DNA of 5,132 nt from an uncultured Ruminococcus sp. (lineage in GTDB: Bacteria > Bacillota > Clostridia > Oscillospirales > Ruminococcaceae), in NCBI GenBank assembly GCA_902464115.1, contig CABQIF010000137.1:1-5132 (forward strand). The letters run 5' to 3'. Shown piece after piece: positions 1 to 4,543 of the stretch; the stretch's first letter is position 1; every line of letters starts with the position of its first letter. Position numbers and translations under genes: made by a program. The notes beneath the pieces were generated by a model. It was not told where the DNA came from, did no database searches, and saw only the letters and a program-made list of their open reading frames with translations.

Positions 1-79
1 CAATTTTGACGGCGGGCTTCGTTTTTTGCTCATGTAAGGCGTGAAGCAGATTGAAAACAATTCGATGCAGTGGAAACAT
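1..79 (-). CDS. Start of a further gene, cut by the left edge (function unknown; possibly a second recombinase)
   Basis: Only the first 26 codons are visible, beginning MFPLHRIVFNLL and ending KPAVKI at the edge with no stop. The start is supported by translational coupling: the recombinase stop TGA and this ATG share a base (TGATG). A GGAGGT Shine-Dalgarno sequence lies 9 nt upstream, inside the end of the recombinase gene. Too little protein is present to assign a family. By inference, elements of this kind often carry two or three serine recombinase genes in tandem, and a basic leader ending in K-x-A-V-K-I would fit just before the first strand of a resolvase domain (usually followed by A-x-Y-x-R-V-S). 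The catalytic motif is outside the window, so this stays a guess. The existence of the gene is fairly likely; its function is open. Confidence 0.6.
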   Translation of the reverse strand, partial: MFPLHRIVFNLLHALHEQKTKPAVKI

Positions 80-1863
80 CACAGGTAGACCTCCACAGTA
101 AGGTCAGACCATGCGGCGCGGCGGAACTGATGCGGCATCTTGTTTGCCTCACGATACTTCTTGGCGGTCTCAAAGTCGATGGTAAAGGTGAGAACAGGCT
201 TGCCGGTGACAGCCATCAAGTCGGCGCGTTCATGCTTTTCTTTCTTGCTCCCAGTGTTGAGCTTCCAGCGGTAGGTGTAATCACTGATTGGAGTGACGAC
301 CTCAACGAACTGTTCAATCAGTTCCGGGGCAAGACAGGCACCGCGAACATCGAGCTTTTGCTCAAGAAAATCATGGAGGGCTTTCATGTTGGCGGAAACA
401 GCTGCGGAATCGGGTTCGGGAGCAATGGATTTCAAATCCTGTTCCAGACGGTTGATCTCATCGTCAGCCTGTTTGCAAAGCGCCTGATATTCTTCCCGCC
501 CCAGTTCACCATCGGCGCGCATTGCAGCATAGTTCATCTTGCGATTCTTGATTTTTTCAATCTTGCTCTGAATCGGTGCTGCGGATATCAGCGTAGTGGG
601 TTTTCCGCTTTTGCAGCCTTCAATCATCTGGCAGGCAAGGAGGATAGCCTTGTTCTGATTGCCCCAGACCTTTTCAAAAATCTTTTTTGCCATCAGGTCG
701 AGCTTCCATTCGGGAACAGAAATGGCATCGCAACTGAGCTGGTCGGTCAGACCATGCTCCAGAACAAAGGAGCGGGTCGGGTTGACCGTGCGCATATTGC
801 ACTGGTAGCCAAAGACGGGAGTACCATCTTTTAGCTTGCGCCATTTGAAGATGCGGTACGAAGAACCACAGCGGCAGCGAAGTTTGGATACCCACAAATT
901 CTTGGTGGTTTTTGTACCCTTACGCCGTGTTTCTCCATCAGGAAGGCGCAGGCTTGAAATACGGGATTTGCGGATGCGTTCACATTCGTGCCAAAGACTT
1001 TCTGATACAATGGGTTCAAAGTTGCCCTTTACATAGACGAAAGAATCTTCATCAAGGTTATTGATGCGCTTCTTCTCCAGATAGTTGTTGACTTTGGACT
1101 TGTTGTAGCAGATATAGCCCATATACGTTGCGTTGCGAAGAATGCGGCTGATTTTGGTGCAAGACCAACTGACATTTCCATGCCCATCCTTGCAGCCCAG
1201 CCGAGAAAGTTCATTGACGATAGCCTTTTCTCCGTAGCCTTGAGAGTAGAGCGTGAAAACCATCCGAATGGTGGCAGCCTGTTCTTCGTTGATAACGTAT
1301 GTACGCTTTGCGTTGTCGCGGTCATAGCCGATGATGTTGCCACTGCCGTAAAGGACACCTTTCTGCCGACTGATTTTCTGACCGGCGAGAACGCGCTCAG
1401 AAATCTTGCGGCTTTCCTCCTGTGCCATCGTTGCCATGATGGAAAGACGAAGCTCGCCATCACCGTCCATTGTCCAAATGTTGTCCGATACAAAGAAAAC
1501 TTCAACGCCGAAATTGCGAAGTTCGCGGGTAAGCTGAAGGGTATCGACAGTGTTGCGGGCAAAGCGGCAGACCTCACGGGTGACGATTAGGTCAAATTTG
1601 CCGCGTTTGGCATCGGAAATCATCTGCATAAACGCAGGACGCTTTTTGGCAGAGGTGCCGGTGATACCCTCATCAATATAGCGGTTTATGACCTGCCAGT
1701 TGGGATGATACCGAAGCTGATCGTCGTACCACTGCATCTGATTTCCGAGTGCATCGACCTGTGCTTCATGCTGAGTGGAAACACGCCCGTAAAAGGCAAT
1801 GCGGCGGTCGCGGTCTTTATCTAATGGGGATTGCCCGAAATACATTCTCTGTGTGATGTTCAT
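79..1863 (-). CDS. Large serine recombinase (resolvase/invertase family)
   Basis: A 594-aa site-specific recombinase, of the class that cuts and rejoins DNA through a 5'-phosphoserine link and integrates or excises mobile elements. The resolvase domain spans about residues 20-168: YGRVSTQ gives the nucleophile Ser29 with Arg27, and VCRFARN gives Arg100 and Arg103, matching the active-site arginines of gamma-delta resolvase. EESRKISER marks the start of helix E. The 'Recombinase' DNA-binding domain follows (about 172-300). A zinc-ribbon-like region has Cys330, Cys332, Cys355 and Cys378, and a probable coiled coil covers about 431-479. Length and order match integrase-type large serine recombinases such as TnpX. 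An in-frame ATG at 1947 would add 28 residues, but AAAGGAGG sits 8 nt before the ATG at 1863, so the shorter start is preferred. The stop overlaps the next start (TGATG). It is probably the integrase of this element; the attachment sites are not visible. Confidence 0.95.
   Translation of the reverse strand: MNITQRMYFGQSPLDKDRDRRIAFYGRVSTQHEAQVDALGNQMQWYDDQLRYHPNWQVINRYIDEGITGTSAKKRPAFMQMISDAKRGKFDLIVTREVCRFARNTVDTLQLTRELRNFGVEVFFVSDNIWTMDGDGELRLSIMATMAQEESRKISERVLAGQKISRQKGVLYGSGNIIGYDRDNAKRTYVINEEQAATIRMVFTLYSQGYGEKAIVNELSRLGCKDGHGNVSWSCTKISRILRNATYMGYICYNKSKVNNYLEKKRINNLDEDSFVYVKGNFEPIVSESLWHECERIRKSRISSLRLPDGETRRKGTKTTKNLWVSKLRCRCGSSYRIFKWRKLKDGTPVFGYQCNMRTVNPTRSFVLEHGLTDQLSCDAISVPEWKLDLMAKKIFEKVWGNQNKAILLACQMIEGCKSGKPTTLISAAPIQSKIEKIKNRKMNYAAMRADGELGREEYQALCKQADDEINRLEQDLKSIAPEPDSAAVSANMKALHDFLEQKLDVRGACLAPELIEQFVEVVTPISDYTYRWKLNTGSKKEKHERADLMAVTGKPVLTFTIDFETAKKYREANKMPHQFRRAAWSDLTVEVYL
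89..94 (-). promoter_or_regulatory. Shine-Dalgarno site GGAGGT for the gene entering at the left edge
   Basis: GGAGGT on the minus strand, with a 9-nt spacer to the ATG at 79. It lies inside the last codons of the recombinase gene, so the next gene would be translated by coupled re-initiation. It is the main evidence that the left-edge frame is a real gene. Confidence 0.6.
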
Positions 1864-1871
1864 ACGCTGTG

Positions 1872-1879
1872 CCTCCTTT
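1872..1879 (-). promoter_or_regulatory. Strong ribosome binding site AAAGGAGG that fixes the recombinase start
   Basis: AAAGGAGG on the minus strand, 8 nt before the ATG at 1863. It decides between this start and the upstream in-frame ATG at 1947, whose 28-residue leader would run through the dyad at 1914-1941 and has no conserved recombinase sequence. Confidence 0.85.
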
Positions 1880-1913
1880 GCCTGTAGTATAGAGAATCGC
1901 AGGGAAAATATGT

Positions 1914-1941
1914 AGGATGTCGCCAGAGCGAACGACATCCT
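1914..1941. repeat. Perfect 9-bp inverted repeat between the 52-aa gene and the recombinase
   Basis: The arms AGGATGTCG (1914-1922) and CGACATCCT (1933-1941) are exact reverse complements around a 10-nt centre. The repeat begins 5 nt after the stop of the 52-aa gene and lies in the untranslated leader of the recombinase. On the minus strand it is followed by ACATATTTTCCC, which is only weakly T-rich, so a classical terminator is unlikely. It could be a protein-binding operator, an RNA hairpin that limits recombinase expression, or a weak attenuator. Confidence 0.6.
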
Positions 1942-1946
1942 TGACA

Positions 1947-2105
1947 TTAGGTAGAATATCTGCTAATGACCTGATGATAGGTGTCGGCAGTAATCAGCCC
2001 GTTGTCAAATAAAATTGCTACCATTTTTAGTGCGGTTGCATCCGTACTGAAGAAATCGGGAGGAACAGCAGGGGAATGAGAGTGTGAAATCTTGTTATCG
2101 AGCAT
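1947..2105 (-). CDS. Small 52-aa protein, SHOCT-like C-terminus, between mazF and the recombinase
   Basis: A complete 52-codon gene. It starts 2 nt after the mazF stop, and its GGAGG ribosome binding site is formed by the last codons of mazF (GGA GGT TGA), so the two are translationally coupled. The first ~20 residues are polar with SHSHSPAVPP. The rest, from ALKMVAILFDNG to ITADTYHQVISRY, reads as two short helices around a G-x-I-T turn, resembling the short SHOCT motif (helix, G-x-I-T, helix, often ending in basic residues). I do not recognise a named family. No signal peptide or membrane segment is evident. Its stop TAA overlaps an unused in-frame recombinase ATG (TAATG). Position suggests a partner of MazF (antitoxin) or of the recombinase (a directionality or accessory factor); neither is shown by the sequence. 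Confidence 0.75.
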   Translation of the reverse strand: MLDNKISHSHSPAVPPDFFSTDATALKMVAILFDNGLITADTYHQVISRYST

Positions 2106-2107
2106 TC

Positions 2108-2422
2108 TCAACCTCCATTCAAATCCAAACTGTTGATAACGGCTGCTTCGATGCGATACATTTCAGATGGCGTGATTCGCCCCAGAAAGCGTTGTACGCG
2201 GCTTTTGTCTATCGTGAATATCTGTTCTGCCTGAACCATAGAGGGCGTTGAAAACGCTGGATTTTGGTCGATTAGAACGTGTGTTGGCTGGTCTGCTTTT
2301 TTTGCGATGCGTGAAGTCACCGTTGCCACAATCAATGTGGGAGCATAACGGTTTCCAACATCGTTTTGCAGAACGACCACCGGGCGTGTGCCGCCCTGCT
2401 CAGAGCCGATATGCGGCTCCAT
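2108..2422 (-). CDS. mazF: MazF/PemK-family endoribonuclease toxin (start codon uncertain)
   Basis: MazF toxins are sequence-specific mRNA interferases of type II toxin-antitoxin systems. The protein aligns from memory with B. subtilis MazF: GSEQGG-T-RP, VVVLQNDVGN, the IVATVT strand, PTHV and EQIFTIDKSR. Counting from the ATG at 2422, Arg13 and Thr36 correspond to the catalytic Arg25 and Thr48 of the B. subtilis enzyme. This ATG is the first ordinary start, giving 104 aa, but it omits the conserved first strand. The same frame continues upstream as PKEWKYLRGDIYFAD, matching the family's RGD-x-Y N-terminus, back to a stop at 2489-2491. The only start-like codons there are ATC (2471-2473) and ATA (2468-2470), suitably spaced behind AAAGGGGG. 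The true protein is probably about 120 aa from a non-standard start, or the start codon has been lost by mutation. No recognised antitoxin gene lies upstream; the coupled 52-aa gene follows. Confidence 0.9.
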   Translation of the reverse strand: MEPHIGSEQGGTRPVVVLQNDVGNRYAPTLIVATVTSRIAKKADQPTHVLIDQNPAFSTPSMVQAEQIFTIDKSRVQRFLGRITPSEMYRIEAAVINSLDLNGG

Positions 2423-2482
2423 GTCTGCAAAGTAAATGTCCCCGCGGAGATATTTCCATTCTTTTGGTATGATACGATCAAG

Positions 2483-2490
2483 CCCCCTTT
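2483..2490 (-). promoter_or_regulatory. Purine-rich ribosome binding site AAAGGGGG before the mazF reading frame
   Basis: AAAGGGGG on the minus strand, 9 nt before the in-frame ATC at 2473 and 12 nt before ATA at 2470. It is about 60 nt from the first ATG (2422), too far to serve it. An overlapping out-of-frame TTG begins only 1 nt after the G-run, too close for normal initiation. The site therefore argues that translation begins near 2470, upstream of the conventional start. Confidence 0.5.
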
Positions 2491-2500
2491 ACAATATGTA

Positions 2501-2534
2501 GCACAAGCCGCCACACCCCTGAAGCGGCTTGTGC
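2501..2534. repeat. Perfect 11-bp stem-loop upstream of mazF
   Basis: GCACAAGCCGC (2501-2511) and GCGGCTTGTGC (2524-2534) pair perfectly around a 12-nt loop. It lies in the 77-bp gap between the chimeric ParB-like gene (stop at 2569) and the mazF ribosome binding site. On the minus strand the stem is followed by TACATATTGTAA, and on the plus strand by AGGGAAAGG. Neither is a T-run, so it is not a standard intrinsic terminator. It may stabilise or block the mRNA end between the two halves of the window, act as an attenuator of mazF, or be an operator. Confidence 0.7.
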
Positions 2535-2568
2535 AGGGAAAGGAGTATGCCGATAAAGGCAGAGAAGA

Positions 2569-3522
2569 TTAACGCTTGACAGGAAGGCTCAAAGAACGGC
2601 TGGAGCCGTTGTAAATTTCCAGAATCTGCTTCATGTGGCGGTCTGCGATATTGCCGGTGTCCTTTCGTGCATTTTTGGTGATGGTCTTGGGGTGGACGGA
2701 ACCAAGCCGCATAATCAGCCGTTCCCGGCTGTATTCATCGCGGTACATTGCCACAAAGCGGGTAACGCCATGGAGGATACCGGACAGGAACGAATCGGAA
2801 TCGCCCCACCATGCCTCCACGATGATTTTCAGGGCTTCCTGATAGATGTCAGAGCCATAGTTCTTGTAAATATAATAGGCAGAGCGGATGCAGTAGATCT
2901 TCCACTCGGCTCGGATGCCATCCAGTGCAAAAGTAGCACCAGTTGCTTCGGTAGCTGCAACAAATGCACAGGCATCCTCATCTTCTGCCACGATGTCAGC
3001 ACGAAGCCGCTCACCTGCGGTCAGATCGGTGGAAATGCCCGTCTGAACAGCAAACAAAAGGGCTTCATCCTTTTTGGAAAGGCCGTGAAAGACCTTGCAG
3101 AGAATCGGGAGGTCACGACCACCGTTGCAGGCAACACGCGCTTCGATGGTGTTCTGACCATCAAAAACATGGTAACGTCCATCACGGTAGCTGACCTTCG
3201 GCTCATTGGCAACATACTCCGAGAAGGTGGCAGAAATCTCCGCCACTTTTCTGGTACGCAGCACACGCTGATATTCAGCGCAGGGGGTCAGGAGTGCGCT
3301 GTCAATGTACCGTTCAAAGCCCTTGATACCGGTCTTGCTGATTTCTACGCTGGACACGCCGCGATTCTGCCGCAGGAGTGTACGGACGCTCTGCTTGCCT
3401 TGGGATGCCTTGGACTGATACAGCCGTATCGCTGCTTTTACCGCATTGAGGACTGTCCGGGCAGACAGCTTCGTGGTCGAGATCATCAAGTTGAATGATT
3501 TCTGCTCGATTTCTTCCTGCAA
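2569..3522 (-). CDS. Chimeric protein: PcfB/DUF3801-like N-terminus joined to a ParB/Srx-fold (DUF6551-like) domain
   Basis: A 317-aa protein. Residues 1-71 look like the start of PcfB-family (DUF3801) conjugation accessory proteins: TTKLSART (16-23), GKQSVRTLL (42-50), then GVSSVEIS and IKGFER (55-71). The usual PcfB continuation is absent. From about residue 72 (YIDSALLTP, EYQR at 83-86) the sequence matches ParB-like proteins of the DUF6551 type: a KVSYRDGRYHVFDGQNT core (109-125), LPILCKVFHG, then a mostly helical C-terminus with AWWGDSDSFLSGIL and IYN near the end. In ParB and sulfiredoxin the position after DGQ-x is normally Arg; here it is Thr125, so classical ParB CTPase chemistry is doubtful. 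The start is TTG at 3522, with AGGAGG 9 nt upstream; the next Met is residue 13. It lies 31 bp after the DUF3846 gene, probably in the same operon. The function is unknown: DNA binding or partition-like is inferred. Confidence 0.88.
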   Translation of the reverse strand: MQEEIEQKSFNLMISTTKLSARTVLNAVKAAIRLYQSKASQGKQSVRTLLRQNRGVSSVEISKTGIKGFERYIDSALLTPCAEYQRVLRTRKVAEISATFSEYVANEPKVSYRDGRYHVFDGQNTIEARVACNGGRDLPILCKVFHGLSKKDEALLFAVQTGISTDLTAGERLRADIVAEDEDACAFVAATEATGATFALDGIRAEWKIYCIRSAYYIYKNYGSDIYQEALKIIVEAWWGDSDSFLSGILHGVTRFVAMYRDEYSRERLIMRLGSVHPKTITKNARKDTGNIADRHMKQILEIYNGSSRSLSLPVKR

Positions 3523-3531
3523 TTTTCACCA

Positions 3532-3537
3532 CCTCCT
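3532..3537 (-). promoter_or_regulatory. AGGAGG ribosome binding site supporting a TTG start
   Basis: AGGAGG on the minus strand with a 9-nt spacer to the TTG at 3522. The first residues from that TTG (MQEEIEQK) fit how PcfB-family proteins commonly begin, so TTG is preferred over the ATG 12 codons later. Confidence 0.75.
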
Positions 3538-3553
3538 GCACGGAAAACTGCTT

Positions 3554-3994
3554 TCATCGGTCATGTTCGGCTGGCTGGCGGGGAGCCGCTTTCTTCTCAT
3601 CTGTACGGACTGCTTCATCGGGAACGGGAACGACCAGCATCCTGCGTCCCAGAGGAATAAAAGATTCCGGCTGATGAAACTGCTTCTCGAATTTCTCAGC
3701 CAGTTCCGGGGTGAGAGATGCAAAATCTTCTTCGCTCAGGCCGACCACCAGGAAAGTTCCGGCAATTACATCGTAGGCTTCGCTATGCTCATCCCGCAGG
3801 GCGCGGTTCAGGGGCAACCCCATCAGCTTGCCATCATCGTTGTAGACGATGGCAACAGGGTCATCAAAAGGGTAAGTGGCACCGATGGAGCCGCCGACTG
3901 CCTGCTGCAATGCTTTCAGCTCATCGCTGATCTCAACTTGCTTCGGATACTGCCCCGGCGAAATCTGCAATACGGAAAGAGTGCTTTCTTCCAT
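3554..3994 (-). CDS. DUF3846 domain protein
   Basis: A 146-aa protein recognised as DUF3846: LQISPGQYPKQVEI near the start, LKALQQAVGG (about 26-35), TYPFDDPVAIVYND (about 40-53), GLPLNRALRD, then AGTFLVVGLSEEDFASLTPE (about 78-97). The family is a small domain common on clostridial conjugative elements and some phages, often near antirestriction or partition genes; its biochemical role is not established. The last ~35 residues are polar and charged, probably disordered. The ribosome binding site GAGGTG lies 7 nt before the ATG and overlaps the stop of the upstream gene; the two genes are 11 nt apart, so they are cotranscribed. No signal peptide or membrane segment is visible, so it is presumably cytoplasmic. 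Confidence 0.9.
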   Translation of the reverse strand: MEESTLSVLQISPGQYPKQVEISDELKALQQAVGGSIGATYPFDDPVAIVYNDDGKLMGLPLNRALRDEHSEAYDVIAGTFLVVGLSEEDFASLTPELAEKFEKQFHQPESFIPLGRRMLVVPVPDEAVRTDEKKAAPRQPAEHDR

Positions 3995-4005
3995 CCCGTT
4001 TCACC

Positions 4006-4476
4006 TCAGTCGATGCAGATGCAGGTCAGCGCATCCTCATCAACCATCAGTGTGACACTGGCGGTTTCCAGATACTTCTGGATGGCAAACATATCGCTCA
4101 TGGTCAGGGGTGCGAACTTGCTATCATCCGTAAAGCGGTGGAAAATCACCGGCCCGGTCAGATACCGCTTGCCCATCAGCTTGATGACCTGCTTGGGATT
4201 GTAGCGGAAACCCAGCGGTTCCTCCTTCGAGATGCCATAGCCGGCATCGTTCTCGTCAAAGCAGGGCAGGATGTGCGGAGCCTCCTTCGGCTGAATCACG
4301 GTCAAATCCAGAACGGGTGACACGGCAGCGAAAAAGACATCCGTACTGGCAAGTTCGTTCTGCATTGCCATGTGCAGAAAAGAGAAGAAGCCCGTCATGG
4401 CATCGTCGATGTGGTCGATTTTCTTGCTCATGGTGTCGATGGTCTTTGCGGTTTTGAAATCAATGGTGTTGTTCAT
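4006..4476 (-). CDS. Conserved-looking mobile-element protein of unknown function
   Basis: A 156-aa protein I do not recognise. The N-terminal ~40 residues (FKTAKTIDTMSKKIDHIDDAMTG split around a helical stretch) look alpha-helical and could form a short coiled coil. A hydrophobic stretch, VFFAAVSPVLDLTVIQP (about 47-63), reads as buried strand rather than a membrane helix. The middle holds GFRYNPKQVIKLMGKRY, and the C-terminus ends in an acidic run, VDEDALTCICID. A strong GGAGG lies 8 nt before the ATG. The gene follows the terminator at 4501-4526 and leads into the DUF3846 gene after 11 nt, so it opens a small operon with DUF3846 and the chimeric gene. Function should not be assigned beyond an accessory role on a mobile element. 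Confidence 0.8.
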   Translation of the reverse strand: MNNTIDFKTAKTIDTMSKKIDHIDDAMTGFFSFLHMAMQNELASTDVFFAAVSPVLDLTVIQPKEAPHILPCFDENDAGYGISKEEPLGFRYNPKQVIKLMGKRYLTGPVIFHRFTDDSKFAPLTMSDMFAIQKYLETASVTLMVDEDALTCICID

Positions 4477-4500
4477 AGGCGTTTCCTCCGTTATTTTTGC

Positions 4501-4526
4501 AAAATAAAAAGACCCGAATCGGGTCT
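4501..4526 (-). terminator. Intrinsic (rho-independent) terminator after parB
   Basis: Read on the minus strand: a 7-bp stem AGACCCG/CGGGTCT with a 3-nt ATT loop, followed directly by TTTTTATTTT. It starts 18 nt after the parB stop. The T-tract ends only about 24 nt before the ATG of the next gene, leaving no room for a normal promoter between them. The downstream genes may depend on partial readthrough or on a promoter inside parB. Confidence 0.88.
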
Positions 4527-4543
4527 CTTAGTTCAGTCTGCGC

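Noticed and set aside
70..834. Long plus-strand open frame (254 aa) opposite the recombinase gene
   Set aside because: It is fully antisense to a clear recombinase, shows no family motifs and no convincing ribosome binding site; it is a shadow of codon bias.
1886..1891. TATACT on the minus strand as a -10 box for the recombinase
   Set aside because: No matching -35 at 16-18 nt, and transcription would start inside the ribosome binding site.
1941..1946. TTGACA on the plus strand as a -35 box
   Set aside because: No acceptable -10 sequence 16-18 nt downstream and no plus-strand gene to serve.
1864..1947. Longer recombinase start at the ATG at 1947
   Set aside because: It would add 28 residues unlike the family and translate the dyad; the ATG at 1863 has AAAGGAGG at ideal spacing. 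The TAATG overlap with the 52-aa gene was tempting but lacks a good ribosome binding site.
2332..2514. Minus-strand frame (60 aa) overlapping the mazF start, considered as an antitoxin or as the front half of a frameshifted mazF
   Set aside because: It contains no antitoxin motif, and the MazF N-terminal motif RGDIYFAD is already in the main mazF frame, so no frameshift is needed to recover it.
2635..3498. Long plus-strand open frame (287 aa) opposite the chimeric ParB-like gene
   Set aside because: It mirrors the coding strand almost exactly, with low-complexity composition and no recognisable domain, while the minus-strand frame carries clear family motifs.
3314..3541. Alternative minus-strand frame starting with GTG at 3541 at the head of the chimeric gene
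   Set aside because: After a few residues it becomes a compositionally odd sequence with no homology, and its start sits on top of the AGGAGG that serves the TTG at 3522.
3446..4204. Plus-strand open frame (252 aa) spanning parts of three minus-strand genes
   Set aside because: It crosses gene boundaries and ribosome binding sites of well-supported minus-strand genes and has no conserved motifs.
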